Below, in pieces: positions 17,109-26,823 of a stretch of DNA of 64,000 nt. The stretch spans positions 372,001 to 436,000 of the forward strand of contig NZ_CP053452.2 in the NCBI RefSeq assembly GCF_013128195.2, in the 5' to 3' direction. The notes beneath the pieces are model-generated. The model made no database searches. It saw nothing but the letters and a program-made list of their open reading frames with translations, and was not told the origin of the DNA. A program made the translations under genes and the position numbers. How positions within the stretch are numbered: the stretch's first letter is position 1; each line of letters opens with the position of its first letter. The DNA is from Frigoriglobus tundricola. GTDB lineage: Bacteria > Planctomycetota > Planctomycetia > Gemmatales > Gemmataceae.

Positions 17109-17450
17109 GGTTGCCGAAGCGGGCGCGTTTCGTCAGCGAGACCGGGACGGAATCGCCGTGCGCGACCACAGGAATCGCGCCACGAAAGTACCGGTCCCTG
17201 TTCCGCGACCCGGTTCCGTGTGGCCGCGTCCGGTTTCGTCCACTTCGGCGGATCGAACGTCGGTTGCCCCACCTGCCTTACGTGAACCGGCGTACGCCGT
17301 CCGAGGACCCGGGCGCGTGCTCCGGGCGGGAAGATTTCGACCCGCTACTAGCCGCTACCACGCATACAATCGGAGTGCGAGACGCACCCGCCGGGCGGCC
17401 GCGCGACAGTGGGTTGTGTGGCACCGGCGAACAGACGCGGAGGTCGAGTC
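17109..17450. other. Upstream region of the cyclophilin gene, no gene recognised
   Basis: No convincing coding sequence. The only clear signal is GGAGG at 17439-17443, seven bases before the ATG at 17451, which fixes the cyclophilin start. Confidence 0.5.
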
Positions 17451-18044
17451 ATGACATCGGTGAAAGCCCTCATCCTGTGCTTCGTGGCGGTCGGCACGGT
17501 GGCCGGGTCGGCCCGCGCCGCCAACCCGGTCGTGGAGTTGGACACCAGCCTGGGGACCATCAAGATCGAGTTGTTCGAGGAGAAGGCTCCGGTCACGGTG
17601 AAGAACTTCCTCAAGTACGTCGAGGACAAGCACTACGACGGGACCACCTTCCACCGGGTCATGCCCACGTTCATGATCCAGGGCGGCGGGTTCGAGCCGG
17701 GGAAGCTGGCGACAAACAAACCGAAGCCGACTCGCGACGCGATCAAGAACGAGTCCACCAACGGGCTGTCCAACCTCAAGGGCACGGTCGCCATGGCCCG
17801 CACGCCGAAGCCCGACAGCGCCACCTCTCAGTTCTTCATCAACGTCAAGGACAACACGTTTTTGGACAAGGCGAAGGCCGAAGACGGCGTCGGGTACTGC
17901 GTCTTCGGGCGGGTGATCAGCGGGCTCGACGTCGTCGAGAAGATCAAAGATGTCGAGACCACCACCGTCGGCGAGCACGAAAATACGCCCAAAAAGGACG
18001 TCCTCATCAAGTCGGTCACGCTGGTGAAGGAAGAGAAGAAGTAG
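17451..18044 (+). CDS. Exported cyclophilin-type peptidyl-prolyl isomerase
   Basis: 197 residues. An N-terminal signal peptide (about 1-23, ending AGSARA) implies a periplasmic enzyme. The cyclophilin core is clear: LDTSLGTIKIELFEEKAP, FHRVMPTFMIQGG with the catalytic Arg, SQFFINVKDN and YCVFGRVISG. It catalyses cis-trans isomerisation of Xaa-Pro bonds in folding proteins. An earlier in-frame ATG at 17409 lacks a ribosome site. It stands alone and converges on clpS, with about 100 bases between stops. Confidence 0.95.
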   Translation: MTSVKALILCFVAVGTVAGSARAANPVVELDTSLGTIKIELFEEKAPVTVKNFLKYVEDKHYDGTTFHRVMPTFMIQGGGFEPGKLATNKPKPTRDAIKNESTNGLSNLKGTVAMARTPKPDSATSQFFINVKDNTFLDKAKAEDGVGYCVFGRVISGLDVVEKIKDVETTTVGEHENTPKKDVLIKSVTLVKEEKK

Positions 18045-18142
18045 AGCGGGTGCGCGCCCCGGGGCGAGTGCGGAGACAGAGGAAGGAAGGTCCGCGGGTC
18101 CGAGCTGATGTCTTCGCACTCGCGCTCACGCCACCACTCGCA

Positions 18143-18469
18143 CTATTCTGCGGCCTCGAGTTCCGCCGTCATCGAACCCTTGCAGCGCGGGATGCGGGGG
18201 TCGGGGCCGTAGGCGTGGATCTGGTCGCGCTTCAGTTCGGCCCGTTCGAGGCTGGTGGTGCAGACGATCGCCCGGCCCTTCGTGTCCACGATCTTGGCCA
18301 GTTGGTACCCCTTCTCGACCGGGTGCCCGAAGAGCGCCTTGAGCATCTCGATGACGTACTCGTAGGAGTGGTCATCGTCGTTCAGCAGGACGACGTTGTA
18401 CGGCGGCTGCCGCTTCGTCTTCTGCTCCTGCTCCACATCGGTTTCGGGCAGGGTGGCCGGTCCGGACAT
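18143..18469 (-). CDS. clpS: ATP-dependent Clp protease adaptor ClpS
   Basis: 108 residues from the ATG at 18467-18469; earlier in-frame starts would extend into non-family sequence. The core PPYNVVLLNDDDHSYEYVIE, then KGYQLAKIVDTKGRAIVCTT and ERAELKRDQIHAYGPDP, matches ClpS, including the acidic patch and Met/hydrophobic pocket that bind N-end-rule substrates. ClpS delivers such substrates to ClpAP in the cytoplasm. No clpA is adjacent. It is 75 bases downstream of the phosphatase gene on the same strand. Confidence 0.94.
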   Translation of the reverse strand: MSGPATLPETDVEQEQKTKRQPPYNVVLLNDDDHSYEYVIEMLKALFGHPVEKGYQLAKIVDTKGRAIVCTTSLERAELKRDQIHAYGPDPRIPRCKGSMTAELEAAE

Positions 18470-18544
18470 GGCGTACTCCGTTGTCACTCGTCCCTCTCGT
18501 TCCCGGCGGGCGGACCGACGCAACGAGGCGACCGGGAACCGACC

Positions 18545-20323
18545 TCACACAGGCAGCCGCTCGAGTCTGCTGGTGTTGCTCGCCCGGTTTGCTGTCGTAT
18601 TCGGCCCGACGCCGGTGTCCAGTCGGCCGAACGCGACGACGGCGATGTCGTCGTTCTGGGGCCGCCCGTTGGCGTGCGCGCGGACCGCGGCGACCAGCCG
18701 CTCGCCCAGCCGCTTGGCGCGCTGGGCGTCTGCGGCGAGGGCGGAATCGTCCGGGGACAGGAACCGGTCCACGGCCGCCTGGGTGAACATTTTACCGGCC
18801 GGGTTCATCGCGTCGGTCACCCCGTCGGTGAACAGCGCGACCGAGTCGCCGACGTCCAGCGCGAACGTGACCTGCTCGTACGGGTAGTCGGGCATCGCGC
18901 CCACGGGCAGCCCGGTCGCGTCGAGCGTGATGGAGTCCACCAGTTCGTCGGTCGCCGCCCGGTACAGCTTCGGCGCCATGTGCCCGGCGTTCACGACGGT
19001 GACCGCGTGCGTCGCCGGGTCGAGCACCATGACCGCGAGCGTCACGAACCGGTCGCCCAGCCCGCCGCGGATCATCTGGTCGTTCAGGAGCGAGACCGCC
19101 TGGGCCAGGTTCGGCGTGGTCAGCAGGCAGAACCGCACCTCGGAACTGAGCTTGGCCACCAGGAGGGCCGCCGGGACGCCCTTCCCGGCCACGTCGCCGA
19201 GGACGATGGCCACCCGCCCGCCGGGGAGCGAAATGAAATCGTAGTAGTCGCCCCCGACGGTCTGGGCGGGGGAGTAGTGCGCGTAGAACTCGTAGCCCGG
19301 TACGTCGGGCAGCGTCTGGGGCAGGAAGCCGAGTTGCACCTTCCGGGCCAGCTCGATCTCCTTCTGCTCCTTCTCGCGCTCCAGCACCGCCTCGTGGAGT
19401 CGCGCCTTTTCGATCGCCACGCTGGCCAGGTTGGCGACGATGGTGAGCAGGTTCAGGTCGTCCAGGCTGAACTTCTTGGTGCGGTCCTGGGTGTCGACCT
19501 GGATGGCCCCGGTCGGGGTGCCCTGCGCGTCGAGCAGCGGCACGCACATGACCGAGCGGATCTTGAACTCGGCGATCGACGCCGCCGGGCCGAGCGCCGC
19601 GTCGCTGGACGCGTCCTCGCTCAGGTACGAGTGCTTCGAGTCGATGGCCTTCTTGACGATGGTCCGGCTGAACCGGGTGTCGTCCAGGGCCGGGCGGCGG
19701 CTCTTCCGGACCGTGGGGACCGGCCGCCCGGTCTCGTCGAGGATGAGAACGAAGCACCGGTCGGCCTGCTTGAACACCCCGAACAGCGTGTCCGCGATCT
19801 GCACGAGGAGCGGGTCGAGGTCGAGCGTGCGGGACAGGTTGGTGCTGATCTCGAGCAGCGCGCGGAGCCGGTCGGACGGGGCGACCTCCAGGAACTGTTG
19901 AACGCTCCCCCTGCCCTGCGTGGCCTCGATGGTCGTCATCCCGCTGTCGTCGGGCTCGTCGTCCTTGCCCCCCTTCGACAGCCACTCGGGCAGCTCCTTC
20001 GGCTTGACCGCGCGCTCGTCGTGGAAGCGGAACAGGAAGTCGCAGATCTTGATCCGGTCGTCGGGCCTGAGCAGCTGGCGGACCGGCGGGGCCACCTCTT
20101 TGCTGTTGACGAACGTCTTGTTGCGGCTCTTGAGGTCCTCGATGAAGAACTGTCCGCTGCCGGACCGAGTGATCTGCGCGTGCTTGCGACTCACCGCGTG
20201 ATGAGGAATCACGATCTGGCAACCGTTCTCGTCCCGACCGATCACCAGTTGGTCCCCGGTCAGCGGAATGTGCTTGCTCGGCGACGCCCCTTCCGGGGAT
20301 TTCAGCAGGATCAGCGACGGCAT
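18545..20323 (-). CDS. FHA-GAF-SpoIIE (PP2C-type) phosphatase
   Basis: 592 residues from the ATG at 20321-20323. The FHA domain comes first (VIGRDENGCQIVIPHHAVSRKHAQI, RNKTFVNSK), binding phosphothreonine. A GAF domain (about 155-320) has SVMCVPLLDAQGTPTGAIQV. A short coiled coil (LEREKEQKEIELARKVQ) leads into a SpoIIE/PP2C catalytic domain: AQTVGGDYYDFI, VLGDVAGKGVPAALL, LFTDGVTDAMN and NDDIAVVAF, with the metal-binding Asp residues. Such proteins often work in partner-switching or stress signalling. No anti-sigma antagonist is adjacent, and the ECF sigma gene nearby is on the other strand. Kinases at 32-36 kb could supply phosphorylated partners. Confidence 0.92.
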   Translation of the reverse strand: MPSLILLKSPEGASPSKHIPLTGDQLVIGRDENGCQIVIPHHAVSRKHAQITRSGSGQFFIEDLKSRNKTFVNSKEVAPPVRQLLRPDDRIKICDFLFRFHDERAVKPKELPEWLSKGGKDDEPDDSGMTTIEATQGRGSVQQFLEVAPSDRLRALLEISTNLSRTLDLDPLLVQIADTLFGVFKQADRCFVLILDETGRPVPTVRKSRRPALDDTRFSRTIVKKAIDSKHSYLSEDASSDAALGPAASIAEFKIRSVMCVPLLDAQGTPTGAIQVDTQDRTKKFSLDDLNLLTIVANLASVAIEKARLHEAVLEREKEQKEIELARKVQLGFLPQTLPDVPGYEFYAHYSPAQTVGGDYYDFISLPGGRVAIVLGDVAGKGVPAALLVAKLSSEVRFCLLTTPNLAQAVSLLNDQMIRGGLGDRFVTLAVMVLDPATHAVTVVNAGHMAPKLYRAATDELVDSITLDATGLPVGAMPDYPYEQVTFALDVGDSVALFTDGVTDAMNPAGKMFTQAAVDRFLSPDDSALAADAQRAKRLGERLVAAVRAHANGRPQNDDIAVVAFGRLDTGVGPNTTANRASNTSRLERLPV

Positions 20324-20527
20324 GACGGCGTCCGGGGGGTAAGGAGGGTGGACACAAACGCCGGAGGGGACGCGAATTTCCATTCCGGATGGTACAGCCC
20401 GGTGCGGCATTCCGCAAGCAACCAAATGCGCGGCGAACCGCGACCGGCGGTTCCGGAGCTAGAATACGGTGATCGGGCCGTGGACCGGACACGTCCCGAA
20501 TACCATCGGTACAATCGAGTGTAACTC

Positions 20528-20797
20528 ATGGCACGAAAAAAAGCGAAGAAGACCGGCCCCGCGCCCGCGGTCGCGGGTGTCGTGGGTGTCGGGTTGGACG
20601 GCGCCGACGGGCACCGGCGCGTGACCCGGACCGAGGAGATGGTGCTGGTGGGCGGGTCCGCCGAAACCCACGAGAAAATGCAGGAAACGGCCATCCGGTT
20701 CGGTGAGAACCTGGAGAAACGGGGTAAGGCGCTCCGGGAAGCGTCCGTCCGCGAAGTGGTGGAGCTGCTCCGCGCTGCGATCGTAAAGACGGGGTGA
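20528..20797 (+). CDS. Small charged protein, unknown
   Basis: 89 residues. It begins with a Lys-rich stretch (MARKKAKKTGPAPAV), then a Gly/Val-rich turn, and ends in a predicted amphipathic helix bundle (HEKMQETAIRFGENLEKRGK...REVVELLRAAIV). No known family was recognised. It is the first gene after the divergent phosphatase and precedes the sigma factor by 238 bases. Confidence 0.6.
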   Translation: MARKKAKKTGPAPAVAGVVGVGLDGADGHRRVTRTEEMVLVGGSAETHEKMQETAIRFGENLEKRGKALREASVREVVELLRAAIVKTG

Positions 20798-21035
20798 ACG
20801 GACCCGCCCTCGCGGTTTTGATTTTACCCGGGGGCGCAAAACTGCTGACGACAAGTGAAAAAATGTTAGCGTTTACCGTGGGATTCGACGTCCCGCCGGT
20901 TCAAAAATCTGTGCCGCCGGCGGAATCGACCGCCGAGTAACCGGACGCGCCCGATAATCTCCTCCGCCGGCTGACGAACACCATTTCTGAAACCCGACAC
21001 TGCGTTCGAAGGTACGATTCGGAAGAGGGCCGCTC

Positions 21036-21602
21036 GTGTCCACCGACGCCGCGCTGGTGAAACGGTGCCTGACCGGCGACCCGATCGCGGCGCGCGAACT
21101 GGTCGAGCGGTTTCAGGGCGACGTGCTCGCCGTGTGTCGCCGGTTACTCGTCCACCTGCACGACTCCGAGGACGTGGCCCAGGAGGTGTTCCTCCGGGTG
21201 TTCCGCAGCCTGGGCCGGTGGGACAACGACCGCCCGCTCCGGCCCTGGGTGCTCGGCATCGCGGTGAACCGGTGCCGGACCTGGATCGGGAAGCGCGCGA
21301 AGGGGCCGGTTCTCGCCGAGTTTCTCGACGAGGCCCCCGACCGCACACCGGCCGACGACTCCGCCGAACTGGCGCGCGAGATCCGGGCCGCCGTCGATGC
21401 CCTCCGCGACGGGTATCGTGAGGTGTTCGTCCTGTTCCACGAACAGGGGCGGCCCTACGAAGAGATCGCCGCGGCCGTCGGGCGCCCGGTCGGGACCGTG
21501 AAGACGTGGTTGCACCGCGCCCGGCTCGAAGTCCTCGACCGCCTCCGGAGCCGCGGGCTCGTGCCCGACGAGCCGCAACCTGACACCCTCCGTCCGGGGT
21601 GA
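21036..21602 (+). CDS. ECF-type RNA polymerase sigma factor
   Basis: 188 residues from a GTG preceded by GGAAGAGGG at 21021-21029. Region 2 is seen as ARELVERFQGDVLAVCRRLL and DSEDVAQEVFLRVFRSL. Region 4 is seen as LRDGYREVFVLFHEQGRPYE followed by GRPVGTVKTWLHRARLEVLD. The length is normal for ECF sigma factors. It is followed after 3 bases by a gene with a zinc anti-sigma motif, so the two are almost certainly co-transcribed as a sigma/anti-sigma pair. The inducing signal is unknown; no target promoter could be read with confidence. Confidence 0.93.
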   Translation: MSTDAALVKRCLTGDPIAARELVERFQGDVLAVCRRLLVHLHDSEDVAQEVFLRVFRSLGRWDNDRPLRPWVLGIAVNRCRTWIGKRAKGPVLAEFLDEAPDRTPADDSAELAREIRAAVDALRDGYREVFVLFHEQGRPYEEIAAAVGRPVGTVKTWLHRARLEVLDRLRSRGLVPDEPQPDTLRPG

Positions 21603-21605
21603 CCT

Positions 21606-22364
21606 ATGTTCAAGACCCACGAACCGCCCGAGGACGCCGACGGTCCTCCGGACTGCCGGGCCACCGTGGACCGGCTTCAGGCCGTCCTCGACGGCGATGC
21701 CCCGCCCGAGGCACTGGAGACCGATCACCACCTGCTCGTCTGTACGACGTGCCGCGAGCGCACCGGCGCGGCCCGCGCGCTGCTCGCCGTTCTCGCCCGG
21801 CCCGCCGTGCCGACCGCGGTGCCGGCCGACTTCTCCGTCCGTGTCGTCACCGCGCTGCGGGCGGAGCGGCACGCGCGAACGCGACGCGGGGTGTACCGGG
21901 CCGCCGCGGGGTTGGCCGTCGCCGCTACGGTGCTCCTCGCCGTGTTCGTCGTGATCGCCCGCGCTCCGAACCGCGACACGGCCAACCACCAGCCGGCATC
22001 GCAGGGGCCGACCACAGAACCGAGTTCCGCACCCGCGGTGCGCGAAGACGCGCCGGCTCCGGAGGCGCGGCCGATCCACCTCAATGAAGCGGTGGCGCAC
22101 ACCGAGGAAGCGATTCGCGGCGCGCCGCGGCCGATCATGGAATCCGTGTCCGCCGCGCCGAAAGTGTTCGACCTGCTCACCGGCCCGCTCAAGATGCCGG
22201 CGCACCCGACCGATCCGGTCACCGCGGCGCTCGCGCCGACCCGCAAGTCGCTCGCGGAACTCCCGGGGGCCGCCCGCGCCGGCCTGGAGCCCGTGACCGG
22301 AACCGCGGAAAAAGCGTTTGCGCGCTTCCTGAGCGACGTGGGATCGATTAAACCGAACTCCTAG
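21606..22364 (+). CDS. Membrane-anchored zinc (ZAS-type) anti-sigma factor
   Basis: 252 residues. The N-terminus has the ZAS signature H-x3-C-x2-C in HHLLVCTTCRERTG (about 38-51), which folds round zinc and holds the sigma factor. One transmembrane helix follows (about 100-121, AAAGLAVAATVLLAVFVVIA), putting the last 130 residues, rich in Pro and Ala, outside the cytoplasm. It starts 3 bases after the sigma stop. The anti-sigma role is inferred from motif and pairing. Confidence 0.82.
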   Translation: MFKTHEPPEDADGPPDCRATVDRLQAVLDGDAPPEALETDHHLLVCTTCRERTGAARALLAVLARPAVPTAVPADFSVRVVTALRAERHARTRRGVYRAAAGLAVAATVLLAVFVVIARAPNRDTANHQPASQGPTTEPSSAPAVREDAPAPEARPIHLNEAVAHTEEAIRGAPRPIMESVSAAPKVFDLLTGPLKMPAHPTDPVTAALAPTRKSLAELPGAARAGLEPVTGTAEKAFARFLSDVGSIKPNS

Positions 22365-22435
22365 ACCGGGCGCCCAGCTCCGCTCGGGAACGGCTGGTGA
22401 TGAAAAACCGAGACGGACCACATCACGCGATCCCC

Positions 22436-24157
22436 ATGAACACGCGCTTCTTCCTGGTTCTCGCCGCGCTCGTTTCCGCAACGCTGCCCGTCGCCGCCGC
22501 CCCCCCGCCCGCTCCGCGGGAGGAGGTGCTCCGGCTCGCGCCACCGGACTTCGCGCTGGTGGTCGTCGTGCAGAACCTGCGCGATCACATCGCCGCCATC
22601 AGCGACTCACCGTTCGCCGCCTGGTTGCCCACAACGCCGCTCGGCAAGCAGTTCCTCGGCTCCGCCGATGTCAAGCACTTCACCGACGCCGCGAACCCGC
22701 TCTTCGGAGTTCTCGGCATCTCACCGGCGGACATCGTCCACGATGTCGTCGGGGACGCGGTCGTGTTCGCGTACGCCCCCGCGCCGCCGGGCGGGCGCGC
22801 GGGGGAGCGGTCCGTCATCCTCCTGCGCCCCCGCAAGCCCGACGTGCTCCAGCGGCTCCTCGACCGCCTCAACACCGGACAAACCAGCTCCAAAGAGTTA
22901 AAAGCGCTCGTGACCCGCCGCCACGCCGGCGCGCCCTACTCCGAGCGGCAAAAGGCCGACGGCTCGTCCGAGTTCTACTGCTTCTGTGGCGCGGCGTTCG
23001 CGTTCTCCAAGTCGGAGGACGAGATCAAAGCGGTCCTCGACCGTGACAAGGCGGCGCGGACCGATCCCCCGGCGCTCGTCACGCGCATGACGAAACTGGA
23101 CGTGGCCGATGCGGCGGTCGTGGTGATGGTGAACCCGCGCCCCCTCGATGCCGAACTCGCGGCGAAGGTCAAGAGCGCGAAGCCCGAAGACCGGGCGTTC
23201 CTTTCGAAATTCGCAGCGGTGTGGGCCGGCACCGAGGTCGCGGCACTCTACCTGTCGCTCGATACGGGCGCCGAACTCGGCGTTTCGTTCCAGTTCCAAC
23301 CCGAGAAACTTCCGGCGGGCGCCAAAGGGTGGCTCGTCGGTGAGCGGACGCCGTCCGCGGTGTGGGCCGCGATTCCGGACGACGCGCTCTTCGCGGCAGC
23401 GGGCCGGGTCCGGGCGACCGATGTGCTCGATCTGATCGCGTCGGTCTCACCGGCGGACGACAAGAAAGGCGTGCGCGAAACCGTCGAACAGGTGGTAGGC
23501 CCCGTCGTGGGCCGGGACAAACTGCCACTCGTGCTGGACGCGATCGGCCCGGACTGGGGCCTCTGGGTCACCGGGCCGGTCAAAGAGCCGAAGCACGCGG
23601 TGCCGGTGGTGACGGCCGCGGTGAAGGTCCGGACCGGCGGCCCGAACGACGGGGGCGCATCGCGGGCGCTGCTCCCGGCGCTGGAGTACGGCTTCCAGAC
23701 CGGCCGGATCGCGTACAACGCCTCGCACAAGGACCAGCTCGAGTTGGGCGAAGAAACCGACGGGGCGGCCGTCATCAAGGCGCTCGCGGGGGAGGCGTTC
23801 CCGCCCGGTTTCCGCCCGTGTTTTGCGCTGAAAAGCGGCTACCTCGTCGTGTCCTCTTCGCCGACCGCGATCAAAGCCTTCCGGGCCCCGGCCGCCGATC
23901 CGAAAGCGGGCGGCGACGCTCTACTCGCACGGTTCAGTTCGACCGCCGCTCGCGGGTACCTCGCGGCACGAGGCCCGGCGCTCGCGACGGTCCTCGCCGC
24001 CACCGGGGCGGGGGAGGAACAGGCGCTCGTGCAACAGTTCGATTCGCTCGCGATGCTGTTGGAACCTGTTGAGAAACTGGAACTGATCGCCCGCGGCGAC
24101 CCGACCGGTTTAAAGATCGCGCTCCGGCTGAAGGCCACCAAACCGCTCAAGAAGTGA
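22436..24157 (+). CDS. Large secreted protein, unknown function
   Basis: 573 residues from the ATG at 22436, which starts a signal peptide (TRFFLVLAALVSATLPVAAA). The mature protein has repeated alpha/beta segments such as LAPPDFALVVVVQNLRDHI, VGDAVVFAYAP and AAVVVMVNPRPLDAELAAKV, with no cofactor motif. The pattern resembles DUF3352-type exported proteins. It lies 71 bases after the anti-sigma gene in the same direction and may be part of the sigma regulon or operon. Confidence 0.75.
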   Translation: MNTRFFLVLAALVSATLPVAAAPPPAPREEVLRLAPPDFALVVVVQNLRDHIAAISDSPFAAWLPTTPLGKQFLGSADVKHFTDAANPLFGVLGISPADIVHDVVGDAVVFAYAPAPPGGRAGERSVILLRPRKPDVLQRLLDRLNTGQTSSKELKALVTRRHAGAPYSERQKADGSSEFYCFCGAAFAFSKSEDEIKAVLDRDKAARTDPPALVTRMTKLDVADAAVVVMVNPRPLDAELAAKVKSAKPEDRAFLSKFAAVWAGTEVAALYLSLDTGAELGVSFQFQPEKLPAGAKGWLVGERTPSAVWAAIPDDALFAAAGRVRATDVLDLIASVSPADDKKGVRETVEQVVGPVVGRDKLPLVLDAIGPDWGLWVTGPVKEPKHAVPVVTAAVKVRTGGPNDGGASRALLPALEYGFQTGRIAYNASHKDQLELGEETDGAAVIKALAGEAFPPGFRPCFALKSGYLVVSSSPTAIKAFRAPAADPKAGGDALLARFSSTAARGYLAARGPALATVLAATGAGEEQALVQQFDSLAMLLEPVEKLELIARGDPTGLKIALRLKATKPLKK

Positions 24158-24285
24158 TACCGCTTGTCGCGGATGTGCGTCGTGGAGCGGGGCCAAGCCT
24201 TGTCCACCCGAACGAGGCGCATTCACGGCCCGCCCTGGCGGGCGGGGTTTACTCACGCGAGCGGAAACCACAACACGACCGCGTC

Positions 24286-24897
24286 TCAGCTCGTACTCGT
24301 GGTGCTCGTGCTACTGCTCGTGTTGCTAATGGCCGCACTGACCTCCTGAGAAATGCTCCCGAACAGTTGACCCAGATTCAGGCCGCTCGTGGCCGAGGAC
24401 GAACTCGAACCGTCCCCGAGGAGCTGGGTCAGGTTGAAACCGTTCGAAGAACTACTCGACGGGTTCAGTATGGAGAGGAGCGCCTGATTGAGCGACCCCG
24501 ACTGGCCGTAGGTTCCCGCGCCGGTCGAGCCGGTACCGAGTTGCGACGGCGCCAACCCGGACGCGCTCCCGGTTTTGGATGCCGTCTCGAACTTGCTCGC
24601 CAGATTCGCCAGGAAACTCGCCTCTCCGCCGGTCGCCTGCGAGGACGCGGATTGCAACTGGCTGGCGATCTGTGCAGTGAGTTGCTTAAACGATGTCGGG
24701 TTTTGTTTTTGGAGCCGCTGGAGCTGACTGTAGAGTTGAGCCGGGCTCGAGATCTGGGCGGTATCGCCGGAGCCGCTGGTCCCCAGGAGCGAACTCAGCG
24801 AGTTGCTCCCGCTCGTAGATTGTGTCGAGCCGTTCTCCACGAGGCTCAAGAGCGCGGACGGTGAAAAACTGTTGCTGACACTACTGATCGACGACAT
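24286..24897 (-). CDS. Ser/Gln/Leu-rich low-complexity protein, unknown
   Basis: 203 residues, no Cys, very rich in Ser, Gly, Gln and Leu, with serine tracts (SSSSSNG, SSSSSAT, SSSTSTTSTS at the end). A helical part near 50-90 reads AQLYSQLQRLQKQNPTSFKQ and recurs as leucine-spaced segments. There is no signal peptide. The composition is unlike neighbouring genes, but codon use is GC-rich and normal. It converges on the secreted-protein gene. The function is unknown. Confidence 0.7.
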   Translation of the reverse strand: MSSISSVSNSFSPSALLSLVENGSTQSTSGSNSLSSLLGTSGSGDTAQISSPAQLYSQLQRLQKQNPTSFKQLTAQIASQLQSASSQATGGEASFLANLASKFETASKTGSASGLAPSQLGTGSTGAGTYGQSGSLNQALLSILNPSSSSSNGFNLTQLLGDGSSSSSATSGLNLGQLFGSISQEVSAAISNTSSSTSTTSTS

Positions 24898-25074
24898 CGG
24901 TGAGTCTCTGTGAACCGGGAAGGATAGGGAAGGGGCCTACCGAGGTGCTTATCGTGAGCGTTTTGGAAAAGTTGCCTCGGAGAAAGATTTTTTCGATTCG
25001 GACATTCATACAAACTACTTGAACAACAGAAAGCACCGGACGGAAGCCCTGTAGCCCGACCAAAGGAACACGCG

Positions 25075-26823
25075 ATGCGGGCTCCATGTGTTCGGCAAAG
25101 ACCCTCGTCGGTTGTGGCTCTGGCGTTCCTCGTTCTCGTCCCGGCCTGCGCCACCTTCGGTTGCCGCGGCGCGCCGGCGCCCTCGGGCGACCACGGGGAT
25201 GGGGGAGCGGATGGCCCCGATTGGTTCGAAGACGCGAGCGCGGCCCTCGGGCTCGACTTCGTCCACGACCCCGGCGCGAGCGGAACGTATTACATGCCGC
25301 AGAGCATGGGGTCCGGCGCCGCCTTCATCCACGAGTTCCACCCCGACAGCACCGAAACGCTCTACCTCTACTTGCTCCACAACGCCGGGCCGGATTCGAA
25401 ATCCGTGAACCGCCTGTACCGGCGTCTGCCAGATGGGACGTTTCGCGATGTCACCCGGGGCTCGGGCCTGGACGTGGCCGGCTTCAACATGGGTGTCGCG
25501 GTCGGGGACGTCAACAACGACGGCCTCCCGGACGTGGTGCTCACTCAGGTCCACGGCGTGCGCCTGTTCCTCAACCGCGGGGCCGGTCGGTTCGAGGACG
25601 TCACAAAGGGTTCCGGTCTCAGCAACACGCAGTGGGGCACGTCGGCCTGCTTCTTCGACTACGACCGGGACGGCTGGCTCGACCTCGTGGTCGTCAACTA
25701 CCTCGATTACGACGCCGGCAAGGACTGCCTGAATTTCAAAAGCGAAAAGGACTTCTGCGGACCGGCGGCGTTCCCCGGAACGTGCAGCAAACTGTTCCAC
25801 AACCGCGGCGCGGACCACGCGAGTGGCGCGCGGTTCGAGGACGTCACCTTCGCGTCCGGTCTCGGGCAGGTGCCGGGGCCGGGTCTGGGCGTGGCGTGCG
25901 CCGACTTCGACGGCGACGGCTGGCCGGACGTCTTCGTCGCCAACGACGGCGTCGCGAACCGCCTGTGGATCAACCGCCGCAACGGCACGTTCGCGGACGA
26001 AGCCGTGTCACGCGGCGTCGCGTACAGTGCCACCGGCGCGGCCTACGCCAACATGGGGATCGCGATCGGGGACGTGACGAACGACGGGATGCTGGACCTG
26101 TACGTCACGCACCTGATGCGCGAAATGAACACGCTGTGGAAACAAGGGCCGCGCGGGCGGTTCCGCGATCGGACCGTCGAGTTCGGGCTGACGGACGCCC
26201 GCTGGCGCGGCACCGGCTTCGGCACCCTGATGGCCGACTTCGATCTGGACGGCGGGCTGGACATCGCCGTTGTGAACGGGCGAATCATGCGGGGCGGAAC
26301 GGCGACCGGGACCGATCTCGGCTTCTGGGAACCGTACGCCGAACGCAACCAGCTCTTCGCCAACGACGGGCGCGGGCACTTCCGCGACGCCTCCCCTTCC
26401 AATAAGGCGTTCTCGGGGCCGTGGAACGTGGCCCGCGGGCTGGCCGTTGCCGACATCAACGACGACGGGGCACCGGACCTGATCGTCACAACGATCGGGA
26501 CCCGCGCCCGGCTGTTTCGGAACGTCGCCCCCAACCGCGGTCACTGGTTGAAGGTGCGCGCGTTCGACCCGGAACGAAAACGTGACGCGTACGGAGCAAC
26601 CGTCCGCGTGCGCGCGGCCGGGACGGACCGGCTCCGGCTCATCAACCCGGGCCACAGTTATCTATCGAGCAGCAGCCCCCTGGGTCTATTCGGCCTCGGT
26701 ACGGCGGACCGGTACGAGTCGATTACGGTCACTTGGCCGGACGGCCGACCGCCGGAAGTGTTTCCCGGCGGTGCTGCGGACCGCACCGTCGTGCTTCGCA
26801 AAGGCGAGGGCCGCCGACCATGA
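25075..26823 (+). CDS. CRTAC1-family FG-GAP/VCBS repeat protein with ASPIC-UnbV end
   Basis: 582 residues. An N-terminal export signal contains cysteines that could serve as a lipobox (VPAC or FGC). About six FG-GAP repeats follow, each with a calcium-loop-like D-x-[DN]-x-DG-x2-D core (DVNNDGLPD, DYDRDGWLD, DFDGDGWPD, DVTNDGMLD, DFDLDGGLD, DINDDGAPD), predicting a beta-propeller. The last 70 residues (LGLFGLGTADRYESITVTWP) match the ASPIC/UnbV module. It is likely an outer-surface or periplasmic binding protein. Its stop overlaps the start of a TPR gene (ATGA), so the two are translationally coupled. Confidence 0.92.
   Translation: MRAPCVRQRPSSVVALAFLVLVPACATFGCRGAPAPSGDHGDGGADGPDWFEDASAALGLDFVHDPGASGTYYMPQSMGSGAAFIHEFHPDSTETLYLYLLHNAGPDSKSVNRLYRRLPDGTFRDVTRGSGLDVAGFNMGVAVGDVNNDGLPDVVLTQVHGVRLFLNRGAGRFEDVTKGSGLSNTQWGTSACFFDYDRDGWLDLVVVNYLDYDAGKDCLNFKSEKDFCGPAAFPGTCSKLFHNRGADHASGARFEDVTFASGLGQVPGPGLGVACADFDGDGWPDVFVANDGVANRLWINRRNGTFADEAVSRGVAYSATGAAYANMGIAIGDVTNDGMLDLYVTHLMREMNTLWKQGPRGRFRDRTVEFGLTDARWRGTGFGTLMADFDLDGGLDIAVVNGRIMRGGTATGTDLGFWEPYAERNQLFANDGRGHFRDASPSNKAFSGPWNVARGLAVADINDDGAPDLIVTTIGTRARLFRNVAPNRGHWLKVRAFDPERKRDAYGATVRVRAAGTDRLRLINPGHSYLSSSSPLGLFGLGTADRYESITVTWPDGRPPEVFPGGAADRTVVLRKGEGRRP

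Noticed and set aside
17111-20524. 1137-codon open frame on the + strand
   Set aside because: It overlaps the cyclophilin in another frame and runs antisense to clpS and the phosphatase, all of which carry clear family motifs.
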